The notes: generated by a model not told the origin, from the sequence alone. Numbered from the stretch's first letter, positions 46,679 to 56,620 are shown. The stretch: 64,000 nt of DNA from Sphingobacterium cellulitidis (GCA_002245855.1 NOUX01000005.1:124001-188000); one strand, 5' to 3'. Program-made: numbers and translations.

Positions 46679-47601
46679 TAATTGATTGATTTAAAGGATT
46701 CAAAACCCAATGCCGCAACATCAGCCTTGAACAACTCAAAATTCTCTTTTGACATATTGGCTATTGGCAAACGGAATTCTCCACAATCCAAGTTCACCAA
46801 TTTCATATAAGCTTTTCCAGTCGCAATACCTCCATATTTGCCTAACAAACGGATCATATCAATGGATTTCTGTTGCAATTTATTGGCTTCCTCAAAATTA
46901 CCCTGCTCATAGGCTGCCATTAAATCATTGTATAATGGAGCAGCATAATTGTAGGTACTTCCTACAGCGCCTTTAGTCCCTAATACCAAGGAGGACAACA
47001 TGTTTTCATCACGTCCCCAAAGCATATCGTACTTCCTGTTTTTATAATTCAAACAAGACAAGAAATCCATAAAATCTTCATGCGTATATTTGATGCCTTT
47101 AAAGGTCGGAACCAAATCATCCACTGCTTCCAACAGGTCAATCATATTGTAGTTCCCGCCTGTTAAAACCGGGATATGGTAATAATAAAATGCAGTATTT
47201 GGTGCAGAGGCAGCTATTTCTTGACAGCATTTAGCCAATTGCTGAACATTTGCAGGTTTAAAATAATATGGGGAAGTAAAGGAAATAGCATCCGCTCCTT
47301 CCTGCTCCGAGATTACCGCCAATTGCTTACATTCCTTAACATTCGTACCGCCTAAAAACATAATCAAGGCGAAATCCGGATCTGCTTTGGTCAATGCTGT
47401 CCAAGCCTTCAAGACTTGAACTTTTTCGTCAAAAGTCAAGGACACACCTTCTCCTGTAGATCCACAGATGAAAGCTCCTTTTACATTATTTTTCTTTAGG
47501 GACTGATAATAAGTTGGAATAAGGTCTAGGTTCAGTTCACCATTCTGATCAAAAGCTGTAAATGGAGCAGCAATTAATCCTTCTATTTTGTTGTTTAGCA
47601 T
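46678..47601 (-). CDS. nanA: N-acetylneuraminate lyase
   Basis: A 307-residue class I aldolase of the DapA/NanA family splitting Neu5Ac to ManNAc and pyruvate. GSTGEGVSLTFDEK binds the keto acid; FYYYHIP supplies the catalytic Tyr and KGIKYTH the Schiff-base Lys. The ATG 6 bp downstream of an in-frame TTG is taken as start. It follows SusD and overlaps the mutarotase gene by one base. Cytoplasmic. Confidence 0.92.
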   Translation of the reverse strand: MLNNKIEGLIAAPFTAFDQNGELNLDLIPTYYQSLKKNNVKGAFICGSTGEGVSLTFDEKVQVLKAWTALTKADPDFALIMFLGGTNVKECKQLAVISEQEGADAISFTSPYYFKPANVQQLAKCCQEIAASAPNTAFYYYHIPVLTGGNYNMIDLLEAVDDLVPTFKGIKYTHEDFMDFLSCLNYKNRKYDMLWGRDENMLSSLVLGTKGAVGSTYNYAAPLYNDLMAAYEQGNFEEANKLQQKSIDMIRLLGKYGGIATGKAYMKLVNLDCGEFRLPIANMSKENFELFKADVAALGFESFKSIN

Positions 47602-47667
47602 ATACAAATTATTAAAAACTAGATAACCTATCCTGTGGTTCAGGATAGGTTAATATTAAATTTAGCA

Positions 47668-49239
47668 TTAAGTTCCTGAATATCCAGGATTTTGGTCTCC
47701 ATTTAACTTTGGATCCGCCGATAGGGTTCCAAGATCAATAGGCCAAAGAATTTTATGTTTTTGGGAATCGTTGTTATCCAATACACCAACCAAATTCAAG
47801 TCTTTTCGAAAAACTAATGGATTTCCTGAGGCATCTTGCATACGTCGAAGGTCAAACCAACGTTTTCCTTCAGATACAAACTCTTTTGTTCTTTCGTAGA
47901 AAATAGCAAGCTCATTGGATTCAAAGCTACCGTTTACAAATTGTGGGGCTGACCCTTTGTAGGCACGGTTTCTCACCAACATAATTTCATTGGTAGGATC
48001 TTGACCTAATTTATTTTTTATTTCTGCCAATAAAAGATAAGCATCAGCTAAGCGATAAATCGGATAGTCATCGGAATAACTCCTCACTCCTTCGACGATG
48101 GATCCCAAGAATTTACGGAAAACCACTGCATGTACATCGCCCTTATTAAAGTTTAAAAAAGTTGCATTTGCCCTTGTATCCGCGGCATCAAATAATTGAT
48201 AAAGGTTATACTTATATTCATAACGAATAATTCCGGTATTTGAAATCTTCAATGGATCAGCAGGAATTGCATTTCCTTTATCATCAACATAGCCTGAAAT
48301 ATCATCACTCTGCGCATAAAGAAAATTATTGAAGAAGTTGGTTGCCTCTCCATATTGATACCTCAGGGTAAAAATAGTTTCAGAATTCCCTTTATTGGAG
48401 GCAGAACTTGCTGTGGCAAATACATTAGCAAAATCACTGACCAAAGAGAATTTTGGAATAATGCTCTCCACAGCCGCCTTGGCAGTCTGTAAATCTTGCG
48501 CTGTACTTGCAGAAGCAGCACCATCGATCTTCACCTTTGCTGACCATAGGTAAACCTCGGTTTTCAACATCTGTGTAGCAGCTAATGACCATTGCGCTTT
48601 TTGATTTAGGATATTATAGTCATTGTTGAAACTAGAAACTGATTTTTCTACGTCTGCTTTAATAAAGTCTAAGGTCTCTTTTTCCGTTTTGCTGCGGGCT
48701 GTATATAGCTCTTCTGCTGAACTAGGCGCTTGATTCGCTACCTTGGCTTCAGCTACTAATGGAACCCTCCCCCAAGTTTTGAAAAGATTAAAGTAGTAAA
48801 ATGCTCTCAAACCATAAGCCTGACCTAAATAATATCCTTTTTCAGAATCTGAAAGGTAAGTAGCAGATTCAACCTGAAATATAAAGTTGTTGATCTGAAA
48901 AATCTGTCCATAAAGATTCGCCCAACTACTAAAGCCGGGACTACTCTCCCGAATATCCTGAATAATAATTGAGCTTGAATTTAAAGAGGCTGTACCTGTA
49001 AAACTGGTCCCGTCCCTCAACGTTCCTCCTCTTAATTCCCCAAAACTCCATAATGTTTGCTGTGCATTTCTTAATTGGCTATGTATACCAACCATTGCTC
49101 CTTTCACCTGGTCCGGAGTTTTCCAGAAAGAGCCGCTTGCAAAATAATCTTCTGGGGTTAAATCTAATTCCATCTTGCTGCAAGAGGAAAAGGTTATGCT
49201 AGTTGCCGCTATTGCTAAGGCTATTAATATCTTTTTCAT
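47668..49239 (-). CDS. SusD/RagB-family outer-membrane lipoprotein
   Basis: A 523-residue glycan-binding partner of the SusC channel. Lipoprotein signal with SSCSK (Cys20). Helical TPR-like segments and the C-terminal ERTKEFVSEGKRWFDLRRMQ motif are typical of SusD, ending NPGYSGT. Paired with the SusC gene 10 bp upstream in transcription order. In this operon it probably binds sialylated oligosaccharides or free Neu5Ac at the cell surface. Confidence 0.93.
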   Translation of the reverse strand: MKKILIALAIAATSITFSSCSKMELDLTPEDYFASGSFWKTPDQVKGAMVGIHSQLRNAQQTLWSFGELRGGTLRDGTSFTGTASLNSSSIIIQDIRESSPGFSSWANLYGQIFQINNFIFQVESATYLSDSEKGYYLGQAYGLRAFYYFNLFKTWGRVPLVAEAKVANQAPSSAEELYTARSKTEKETLDFIKADVEKSVSSFNNDYNILNQKAQWSLAATQMLKTEVYLWSAKVKIDGAASASTAQDLQTAKAAVESIIPKFSLVSDFANVFATASSASNKGNSETIFTLRYQYGEATNFFNNFLYAQSDDISGYVDDKGNAIPADPLKISNTGIIRYEYKYNLYQLFDAADTRANATFLNFNKGDVHAVVFRKFLGSIVEGVRSYSDDYPIYRLADAYLLLAEIKNKLGQDPTNEIMLVRNRAYKGSAPQFVNGSFESNELAIFYERTKEFVSEGKRWFDLRRMQDASGNPLVFRKDLNLVGVLDNNDSQKHKILWPIDLGTLSADPKLNGDQNPGYSGT

Positions 49240-49249
49240 GACTTAAGTT

Positions 49250-52200
49250 TTAAAAGGTTATTTGAAGACCAAAAATGACCGTTCTTGGCAATGGGTATCC
49301 ACCACCACCTTGTCCTATCGATCCGCTTTCTGCAGAAAATAAGGTATTGGCAGTCCAATAATGAAGGTTTTGCCCTGTTACTGAAACACTTAAATCTTCC
49401 ATTTTCATCTTATTAGCCAAAGATCTTGGTAAACGATAGGCCAAAGAAATTTCTCTGAATGCCAAATAATTACCTTTATTGTAGAACATACTGCTTTCAC
49501 GACTTGTATTGTTCTTAAACAATTGATCTGCCCAGTAATAGGTTGGGTATTTCGCATTCGTGTTTTCAGGGGTATAGGTATCAAATACTTCAGTAGTGGT
49601 ATTGAATGTTCCTTGCATCATTCCCAAAAACCATGCTCTTGGTCCATCATAGGCAACATATCCAAGTGCATAGTCAAACCTTGCACTTAAAGAAAAATCC
49701 TTATAGGTTGAATATAATCCAAATCCTCCGGTCCAACGCGGAACAGTATTTCCCATATAAACCCTATCGTAGGAATTGATGATTCCATCATTATTGACAT
49801 CTCTCCACATAACATCTCCTAAGGCTAATGGATAATGCAAGGCTTTCTCTGAAGCGGTCATTGCATTGAATACATCTGGATGCACTAATGTTCTAAACCC
49901 AATCAAATCCTTTAATTGAAGAGCATAATTATCCAAATCTTGTTGAGTGCGAATGATTCCTAATGCCTCATATGCATAAGCCACATTAGGATCTTGCCCT
50001 TCTTGTAAACCTCCAACCCATTCTAATTCCATTGTACTTGGATTATATACTTGGAAACCATTCTGACGGTTATTTTCAACACCGTTATATGGCAGCTTTA
50101 AAATCTTGTTCTTGTTGTAGGCAGTATTCCAGTTGAAACTCAATGTGAAGTCATTAGCTCGGATTGCTTGATAATTTAAGTCTATCTCAACCCCTTGGTT
50201 TTGCATATCACCATTATTGGTGGTAATTGAAGTAAACCCTGCTGAGGCTGGCAATAATAAGGTTGCAATTTTATCCGAAGTCGTTCTATGATAATATGCA
50301 ACGGATAGATCTAGTCTGTTAAACAACCTAGTTTCTAAACCTACTTCCTTGGTAATCAAACTTTCCCATTTCAGATTAGGGATACTTAAACTAGTCATAG
50401 CATAGCCAACATTTCCATCATACTTTGAAGTACCATATGTTCCTTGCAAGGTATATGCTCCTATACCTCCAATATTTCCGTTCGCACCATAACTAGCTCT
50501 CAATTTTAAAGTATTGATAAAATTGTCTGCTCCAATGCTGCTTGCAAAGAATTCCTCATTATGCAAATTCCAACCTAATGAAACTCCTGGAAATGTTCCC
50601 CAACGATTATTCAATAGATTGGAGTAACCATCACGACGCAAAGTCAAAGTCATTAAATAGCGTTGGTCATAATCATAGTTAAGACGTCCGAAAAAGGAAG
50701 TAATCCTGTTACGAACATGATAAGAATCTATACCACGACGGTTTGCTTCTGTACTAGTCAAGCCCAAATCCATGAAGTCATCCGATGGGGCACCTGATCC
50801 AGATGCAGAAAACCCTGTGTTATAAGAATCAAAAAATTCCCAACCCGCCATAGCATCAACATTATGCTTTTCAGCAATGGTAGTTTTATAGTTTAAAACG
50901 GCATTATAGGTTTGATTTAATATCTTATCATAGCTAGCTGATGAATTACGAGTCCGAACCCAGTTGCCTGGACTCGCCAAATAGTCACGGTTGAATGATT
51001 CATTATTCGTTTGGTTGATAAACCAGTTACCACTTGTCCTTAAACTCAATCCCTTGTATAAATCAATGACAAATGCTTGGGACATTGTGAATTTCTGATT
51101 CTGGTTATTGCGGATAAAACGGTCATTGTTAACCGCTGGGTTCCCATCCTGCCAATCACGACCTACCAATAAATCCCCATTTGCATTAAATCCTCGCATG
51201 GTTGGAGGAGCGCCCAAAGCACGCGTCATATAATTTCCTTCACCATTAATGGCATCTCTCCATTTCGTATTAGCGAAATTCAACCCTGAATTAGATGTAA
51301 TCCATGGCTTAATCTTGTAATCTCCATTAAGAATAAAGGTTATCCGGTCATAGTTGGTTCCAATTGGAACTCCTTGCTCATAGTATTTCCCTAAACTTGC
51401 ATAATACTTACTTTTCTCATTTCCTCCTTGAACAGCCAAGTTATAGTCTTGAGTCATGGCATTCTTACGCAAAGCATAGTCTGTATAATCAAAATCTTTA
51501 TAGATTAACTCTTTTCCTGTTACAGGATCTATCATAATTTGATAGCCTTGATTTAATAATTCTCTGTTGGAATCATCTAAGAACATGGTACTCCAAACAG
51601 CATTGCTAACTTTGTTACCATCCAAGATATTGCCGTCAGCATCCTTATATTTATTCCCTGTACCGAATGGACCAACAGAAGTCAATTGATTCAATTGGTT
51701 GGGTTGATACATCCCTGAAGTCTCCACCCCCTTTCTTGACCAATATAAATAGTCCTTGGCATCCAAAAACTCAAAAGGGATATTCAATGAATTAACCCCT
51801 ATTTTGGACTTCAATGAGATATTGGACACTCCATCTTTACCACGTTTCGTGGTAATTAATACAACACCATTAGAAGCTCTAGCTCCATAAATTGCTGTTG
51901 CAGAAGCGTCTTTTAATACATCAATCGATTCAATATCATCTTGATTAATATCTGAGAAACCTGAGCGAATCAGTCCATCGACAATGACCAATGGCGAACC
52001 TCCTCCGCCATAGGTTGTTCCTCCACGAAGAACAATATTAGGCACTGAACCTGGACGACCTGAAGTTTGTTGTACTCTCAACCCAGGAATGGTTCCTGCC
52101 AATGCTGATGCTGGATTTGATCGAACCCCAGTTTCTAGTACTCTTTTATCCAATCGGGAAACTGAACCTGTTAAGTTAGATTTCTTAATGCTACCATAAC

Positions 52201-52537
52201 CTAAAACAACCACCTCCTCTAAATCTTCTCCTGTTGGATTTAATGAAATTCTTAATGAACCCAAATTTTCTAAGGTTTGTTTGTGGGGTTGGTATCCCAA
52301 AGAAGAAAATGCAATTACATCCGACACTTTAGCTTGAATGCTAAACTCCCCTTGTTCATCGGTTTTTGTAACCTGACCCTGTGTTTGATTAGTTACAGTT
52401 ACTCCCACAAGTGGACTTCCCTGTGGGTCAGTAACAGTTCCTTTTAATGCGGTTTGCGAAAACGCTGCTAGGCTCAGGCAGCATATAAAGGCCATTAATA
52501 GGACCTTTCGCAAAGAATGATAATAAAGGTTTTTCAT
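49250..52537 (-). CDS. SusC/RagA-family TonB-dependent transporter
   Basis: A 1095-residue outer-membrane transporter. I take the Met at 52537 as start (MKNLYYHSLRK, signal ending AAFSQ); an upstream ATG at 52573 lies in the operator/promoter region. Order: carboxypeptidase-regulatory-like domain (about 33-110, LKGTVTDPQGSPLVGVTV), TonB box region EEVVVLGYGS, plug with GTIPGLRVQQTSG and DASATAIYGARASNGV, then the 22-strand barrel, ending with Phe (GLQITF). First gene of the nan operon. Confidence 0.93.
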   Translation of the reverse strand: MKNLYYHSLRKVLLMAFICCLSLAAFSQTALKGTVTDPQGSPLVGVTVTNQTQGQVTKTDEQGEFSIQAKVSDVIAFSSLGYQPHKQTLENLGSLRISLNPTGEDLEEVVVLGYGSIKKSNLTGSVSRLDKRVLETGVRSNPASALAGTIPGLRVQQTSGRPGSVPNIVLRGGTTYGGGGSPLVIVDGLIRSGFSDINQDDIESIDVLKDASATAIYGARASNGVVLITTKRGKDGVSNISLKSKIGVNSLNIPFEFLDAKDYLYWSRKGVETSGMYQPNQLNQLTSVGPFGTGNKYKDADGNILDGNKVSNAVWSTMFLDDSNRELLNQGYQIMIDPVTGKELIYKDFDYTDYALRKNAMTQDYNLAVQGGNEKSKYYASLGKYYEQGVPIGTNYDRITFILNGDYKIKPWITSNSGLNFANTKWRDAINGEGNYMTRALGAPPTMRGFNANGDLLVGRDWQDGNPAVNNDRFIRNNQNQKFTMSQAFVIDLYKGLSLRTSGNWFINQTNNESFNRDYLASPGNWVRTRNSSASYDKILNQTYNAVLNYKTTIAEKHNVDAMAGWEFFDSYNTGFSASGSGAPSDDFMDLGLTSTEANRRGIDSYHVRNRITSFFGRLNYDYDQRYLMTLTLRRDGYSNLLNNRWGTFPGVSLGWNLHNEEFFASSIGADNFINTLKLRASYGANGNIGGIGAYTLQGTYGTSKYDGNVGYAMTSLSIPNLKWESLITKEVGLETRLFNRLDLSVAYYHRTTSDKIATLLLPASAGFTSITTNNGDMQNQGVEIDLNYQAIRANDFTLSFNWNTAYNKNKILKLPYNGVENNRQNGFQVYNPSTMELEWVGGLQEGQDPNVAYAYEALGIIRTQQDLDNYALQLKDLIGFRTLVHPDVFNAMTASEKALHYPLALGDVMWRDVNNDGIINSYDRVYMGNTVPRWTGGFGLYSTYKDFSLSARFDYALGYVAYDGPRAWFLGMMQGTFNTTTEVFDTYTPENTNAKYPTYYWADQLFKNNTSRESSMFYNKGNYLAFREISLAYRLPRSLANKMKMEDLSVSVTGQNLHYWTANTLFSAESGSIGQGGGGYPLPRTVIFGLQITF

Positions 52538-52560
52538 AATAAATGAATAATTAAATTGGA

Positions 52561-52575
52561 TTATGTTATACATAA
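52561..52575. promoter_or_regulatory. operator palindrome A of the nan operon
   Basis: TTATGT-TAT-ACATAA, a perfect 6-bp inverted repeat with core GT-3-AC as bound by FadR/GntR-type regulators. It lies just downstream of the predicted transcription start of the susC operon. Centre 24 bp from palindrome B. Confidence 0.6.
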
Positions 52576-52583
52576 TAATTATT

Positions 52584-52614
52584 CAAATGTAATACATAAT
52601 ATTTTACATCCAAA
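52584..52614 (-). promoter_or_regulatory. nan-operon promoter (-33 TTTG, 19-bp spacer, -7 TACATTTG)
   Basis: On the minus strand TTTG (52614-52611), exactly 19 bp, then TACATTTG (52591-52584): a full match to the Bacteroidota consensus TTTG-N19-TAnnTTTG. Predicted transcription start near 52578, about 40 nt before the susC ATG at 52537. Confidence 0.75.
52587..52597. promoter_or_regulatory. operator palindrome B overlapping the nan -7 element
   Basis: ATGT-AAT-ACAT has the same GT-3-AC core as palindrome A and overlaps the -7 element, so a bound repressor would block the promoter. Confidence 0.55.
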
Positions 52615-52664
52615 CATTTTTTTAATATTATTGTAACATTAAATTAAATCTTCATAGAAAACCT

Positions 52665-53375
52665 ATGGACCAGAATACCCCTTCAATGGAGAAATTGGGC
52701 AGTATTGATACTTCCAGCCTTGTAGATAAAGCAGAAGAAAGAATTATTCAATTTATTCAAGAAAATAAATTGAATGTTGGCGATGTATTGCCTAAAGAAT
52801 TGGATTTAGCTGAAAGCCTTGGGGTTAGTAGGACTGTTGTTAGAGAAGCACTACTTCGATTGAAAACAATTGGATTAATTGAATCCATAAAGCATAAAGG
52901 AGCTGTATTAAGAAATCCAGATGTTCTTGGTTCTCTCAGGAAGGTATTTCACCCCTCAATTCTAGATAATGAAACTTTGAAAGATATGTTTGAAATGAGG
53001 TTAGCCTTGGAAGTTGGAATGGCTGATTTCATTGTCAATAATATTACTGATGAAGATATAGCAGAATTGGAAAAAATTGCAAATGAGATTGTTTCGGGGG
53101 ATACTGCTAATCCTTGGCATGTAGAAGATGAAATTAGGTTTCATGGAAAATTATATAAAATATCCAAAAACAGAATACTTTTAGAATTACAAGAGATGCT
53201 ATTCCCAATATTTCAATATGTTCATCAAAGCGGATTATTGGAAAAGGATATAATCAAAGGGGATTTTATTTCGCATAAAGAACTGGTGCAAGTTTTGAAA
53301 CTAAGAGATCCAGAAGCATATAGAGCTGCAATCAGGAAGCATTTAAACAATCATTTTGCAAGAATAATTGGTTAG
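52665..53375 (+). CDS. nanR: FadR-subfamily GntR regulator, likely sialic-acid repressor
   Basis: A 236-residue regulator. Winged HTH over about residues 20-90 (LPKELDLAESLGVSRTVVREALLRLKTIGLIE) and an FCD effector domain over about 100-230, with DEIRFHGKLYK and His residues (HKEL, about residue 205) for metal/ligand binding. Divergent from the sialic-acid operon, whose promoter carries two GTnnnAC palindromes. NanR of E. coli belongs to the same family. Ligand (Neu5Ac or a derivative) is inferred from context. Converges with the phosphoesterase gene with a 10-bp gap. Confidence 0.85.
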   Translation: MDQNTPSMEKLGSIDTSSLVDKAEERIIQFIQENKLNVGDVLPKELDLAESLGVSRTVVREALLRLKTIGLIESIKHKGAVLRNPDVLGSLRKVFHPSILDNETLKDMFEMRLALEVGMADFIVNNITDEDIAELEKIANEIVSGDTANPWHVEDEIRFHGKLYKISKNRILLELQEMLFPIFQYVHQSGLLEKDIIKGDFISHKELVQVLKLRDPEAYRAAIRKHLNNHFARIIG

Positions 53376-53385
53376 AAGAGGTTTA

Positions 53386-54642
53386 TTATCCTTTTACTAA
53401 TTCAAAAATGGTAATTTCAGGAGCAATACCAACCCTACCAGGATAACCTAAAAACCCATATCCAGTATTTACATACAATTGAGAAGGACCTGCTTTGTAT
53501 AAACCAGCCCATTCTTTATAAATATATTTTGCTGGACTCCACTGAAAATTCTCTCCTCTTACACCAAATTGCATTCCATGGGTGTGTCCAGCAAACATAA
53601 CATCAACATCAGTATCTAGCACTTGTGCTCGCCAATGTGATGGATCATGCGATAACAATAATTTTACGGCTTTATCTTCAGTACCTAACAAAGCCTTCTC
53701 TAAATTTCCTTTCTTCGGAAATCTGCCAGTTCCCCAGTTCTGTACACCCACTATTGAGATTTCCTCATTACCCATTTTTAAGACGCGATTCTCATCCATT
53801 AAGAGATCCCAACCCATGATTTTATGGGTATCAATCAAGTCTTGAAGATTTTTTCTTTTCGCTGGAGAATCACCAGGACCAAAATAATAATCTCCGTAAT
53901 CATGGTTACCTAAAGTTGAATAAACTCCTAGATCCGCTTTAACGTGTGCAAAGATATCCTGGTAATCTCTCATCTCAGAAGCCACGTTGTTCACTAAATC
54001 TCCTGTGAAAAAAATTGCATCTGGCTTTTCGTTCAATAACATTTGAACCCCGCCCATAACGGCCTTTTTATTATAAAACGAACCTGAATGAACATCAGAA
54101 ATTTGACCAATGGTCATCCCATGAAATTCTTTGGGTAAATTTGGCAAAATTAATTTTTGACGTCTTACTCGATAATCATATGCAGTGGAAATTACCCCCC
54201 AAGCTAATGGGACCATTGGCAAGGCAGCTACAATAATCCCAGATTTTAATAAAAAGTCAGATCGAGATATTCCTTTTTTAGGTACTTCTGGCAATGGTTC
54301 TTCAAGTCTTTCTAGTCGATCTTCAAGATCCTCACCTTTCTTCCTTGAAAATAATCGACCAATCCAGATCCCGCCACGACGAACATCATCGATGATTAAA
54401 ACAATTGCATATACAAATTTGCTGACTGCTGTCAAAAAGAATGCAACTAAAATAATAGAACGAACAGATAATGGAATGCTATATTGAAATGAAATAAATA
54501 AACCTATTAGCAATGACAAGGAATAACCCCACCAAAGGATGCTAAACCATTTTGTCTTAATAAACTTTATATTAGTTGCTCGTAAGGCAAAGAATATATA
54601 AAAATCTAATAGAAATAATATTACTGCATTTAATTTTAACAT
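53386..54642 (-). CDS. membrane-anchored metallophosphoesterase
   Basis: A 418-residue protein with about three membrane helices in residues 1-80 and another near 130-150. The calcineurin-like domain follows: IGQISDVHSGSF, FTGDLVNN, LGNHDYGDY, LSHDPSHW and FAGHTHGMQFG (metal-ligand motifs in family order). Similar proteins act on UDP-diacylglucosamine or unidentified phosphodiesters; the substrate is not decided. Its ATG follows the hemH stop with a 1-bp gap, so it is the third gene of the ispH-hemH operon. Confidence 0.87.
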   Translation of the reverse strand: MLKLNAVILFLLDFYIFFALRATNIKFIKTKWFSILWWGYSLSLLIGLFISFQYSIPLSVRSIILVAFFLTAVSKFVYAIVLIIDDVRRGGIWIGRLFSRKKGEDLEDRLERLEEPLPEVPKKGISRSDFLLKSGIIVAALPMVPLAWGVISTAYDYRVRRQKLILPNLPKEFHGMTIGQISDVHSGSFYNKKAVMGGVQMLLNEKPDAIFFTGDLVNNVASEMRDYQDIFAHVKADLGVYSTLGNHDYGDYYFGPGDSPAKRKNLQDLIDTHKIMGWDLLMDENRVLKMGNEEISIVGVQNWGTGRFPKKGNLEKALLGTEDKAVKLLLSHDPSHWRAQVLDTDVDVMFAGHTHGMQFGVRGENFQWSPAKYIYKEWAGLYKAGPSQLYVNTGYGFLGYPGRVGIAPEITIFELVKG

Positions 54643-54643
54643 C

Positions 54644-55678
54644 TTAATTTCCGTTTTCCAGCACCATTCTTTTCAATGCTTCAATCCACTTCGGGTTTTC
54701 ATTCAAGCTTTCAACCATATGAACTTCTTCCCCTCCTAACGCTTTAAACTCGTCTGCGTATTCTACTTGTATCTCATCTAACGTTTCAATACAATCAGCA
54801 ACAAAAGCAGGACTGAATACCAATAATTTCTTTTTACCGGACTTTGCCAATTCATGAAGTGTATCAGAAGTATATGGCTGAATCCAAGGGGTTTTTCCTA
54901 ACCTTGACTGAAAACAAACGGTATACTTCTCCTCTGGAATATTTAATTTTTCAACAATAGCCCGTGTGGTTGCATAACACTGTGATAAATAACAAAAAGA
55001 ATTAATTTCTTTCTTACAAGAATCGCACCCAAAATCTGGACACTTTAATTCCCCCGTAGGATCGACTTTACCTAATTGACGAACAGGTAGGCCATGATAA
55101 CTGAACAGAAAATGATCATAATCATTCAAATCATGTTTTTGAGCATGCTCCGCAATTACATCAACCATTAAAGGATTATCGCAATAACTACTAACGAAAC
55201 TTACCTTAGGAAAGTATTGCCATCCACGCATCAATTCCATTACACGGTCGATAATTGAACCTGTGGTAGCAGATGCATATTGAGGAAATAAAGGAATGAC
55301 AATTAACGAATCCAAAAACATTCTTTCCAAATTTTTTAATGCATTCGGAATAGAAGGCTCTTGATACCGCATTGCTAATTCAACATGATATTCTTCTCCA
55401 AGTTCTTCCTGAAGCATTTTTTGCTGTTGAACGCTATAATACATTAATGGAGATCCGGTCTCTGAACTCCAGATAGTGGAATAGGTATGAGCTGATTTTG
55501 AAGCTCTTTTTGGCACAATAATCCCTTTTACCAACAAAGTCCGAGATACATAAGGAATGTCCATTACCCTTGGATCCATTAAAAACTCCGTTAGATATTT
55601 CTTCACCTCACCTGTAGTAGGTGAATTAGGGGTACCCAACTGAACCAATAACACACCCTTTTTAGCTTTTTTACTCAT
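54644..55678 (-). CDS. hemH: ferrochelatase
   Basis: A 344-residue enzyme inserting Fe2+ into protoporphyrin IX. LLVQLGTPNSP at the N-terminus, MDPRVMDIP, LFPQYASATTGS, FSYHGLPVRQ (catalytic His195) and FVADCIETLDEI (Glu pair) are typical. A Cys-rich stretch (Cys213, 218, 221, 229 and 234: KCPDFGCDSCKK...CYLSQC) could hold an Fe-S cluster, as in some bacterial ferrochelatases. I use the Met at 55678; a candidate -7 element (TAATTTTG, 55694-55687) overlaps the longer N-terminus. Confidence 0.9.
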   Translation of the reverse strand: MSKKAKKGVLLVQLGTPNSPTTGEVKKYLTEFLMDPRVMDIPYVSRTLLVKGIIVPKRASKSAHTYSTIWSSETGSPLMYYSVQQQKMLQEELGEEYHVELAMRYQEPSIPNALKNLERMFLDSLIVIPLFPQYASATTGSIIDRVMELMRGWQYFPKVSFVSSYCDNPLMVDVIAEHAQKHDLNDYDHFLFSYHGLPVRQLGKVDPTGELKCPDFGCDSCKKEINSFCYLSQCYATTRAIVEKLNIPEEKYTVCFQSRLGKTPWIQPYTSDTLHELAKSGKKKLLVFSPAFVADCIETLDEIQVEYADEFKALGGEEVHMVESLNENPKWIEALKRMVLENGN

Positions 55679-55771
55679 ACTAAACACAAAATTAGGCAAT
55701 ATTTATAGCAAAACAGGCGCAATGGCTTATTTCAACGGCCTGAATCAATGAATTTTAAATTAAAATGACGA

Positions 55772-56620
55772 TTAATAGGATTCGATAGTTTCCTTTACTT
55801 TCTTCATTAACCACATCGGAGTGGAGGTAGCTCCGCAAATTCCAATAGTTTCATTGTTTGAAAAGATGTCAGACTCTAATTCTGCTGGATCGGAAATAAA
55901 ATAGGTATTAGGATTTACCTGCTTACAAACTTCAAATAAAACCTTCCCATTTGAAGACTTCTTTCCCGAAACAAATATGATCTTATCATATTGCTGTGCA
56001 AATAACCCTAAATCCTCGTACCTGTTTGATACTTGCCTACAAATGGTATCATTAGCTTTTACCTCATAACCTCTATTAATAAGCTCTTCCTTGATCGCAT
56101 AAAAACGATCTACACTTTTTGTGGTCTGACTGTAAAGGGTAAATTTCGCTGGCAAGTCAGCTCCATCGAGTTCTTGGAGATCTTGAAACACGAGGGCTTC
56201 ATTGTTGGTCTGTCCCTGTAAACCAACGACCTCAGCATGCCCATGCTTTCCGAATATCAATATCTTCTCATTTTCATCATGCGAAGTTTTAATGCGGTTC
56301 TGTAACTTCAACACAACAGGACAAGAAGCATCGATCAACGTAATACTATTTTCTAATGCCGTCCTATAAGTCTCAGGAGCTTCGCCATGAGCACGTATCA
56401 GCACCTTTTCGTCCTTGAGGTCGTGCAATTCTTCATGAGAAATAATGCGTAAACCCTTGGCTTTAAGTCTGGCGACCTCTTCATCATTGTGCACAATGTC
56501 ACCAAGACAATACAGATAGCCATCCCTGTCCAGGATTTCTTCTGCCATATCGATCGCATAAACGACCCCAAAGCAGAAGCCCGAGTCCTTATCTATTGTT
56601 ACTTGCAGGTTCTTTGACAT
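55772..56620 (-). CDS. ispH: 4-hydroxy-3-methylbut-2-enyl diphosphate reductase
   Basis: A 282-residue [4Fe-4S] enzyme, the last step of the methylerythritol phosphate pathway to IPP and DMAPP. The three cluster Cys lie in SGFCFGVVYA (Cys16), DASCPVVLK and GICGATSTP; HNDEEVARL and IRAHGEAPE supply conserved His, and SQTTKSVDRF, KKSSNGKVLFEVC are typical. First gene of an operon with hemH and the phosphoesterase. The -7 element is only 4 nt before the ATG. Confidence 0.93.
   Translation of the reverse strand: MSKNLQVTIDKDSGFCFGVVYAIDMAEEILDRDGYLYCLGDIVHNDEEVARLKAKGLRIISHEELHDLKDEKVLIRAHGEAPETYRTALENSITLIDASCPVVLKLQNRIKTSHDENEKILIFGKHGHAEVVGLQGQTNNEALVFQDLQELDGADLPAKFTLYSQTTKSVDRFYAIKEELINRGYEVKANDTICRQVSNRYEDLGLFAQQYDKIIFVSGKKSSNGKVLFEVCKQVNPNTYFISDPAELESDIFSNNETIGICGATSTPMWLMKKVKETIESY

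Noticed and set aside
52538..52573. A 12-residue N-terminal extension of SusC
   Set aside because: Its ATG is only a few bases past the predicted transcription start and inside operator palindrome A; the Met at 52537 begins a normal signal peptide.
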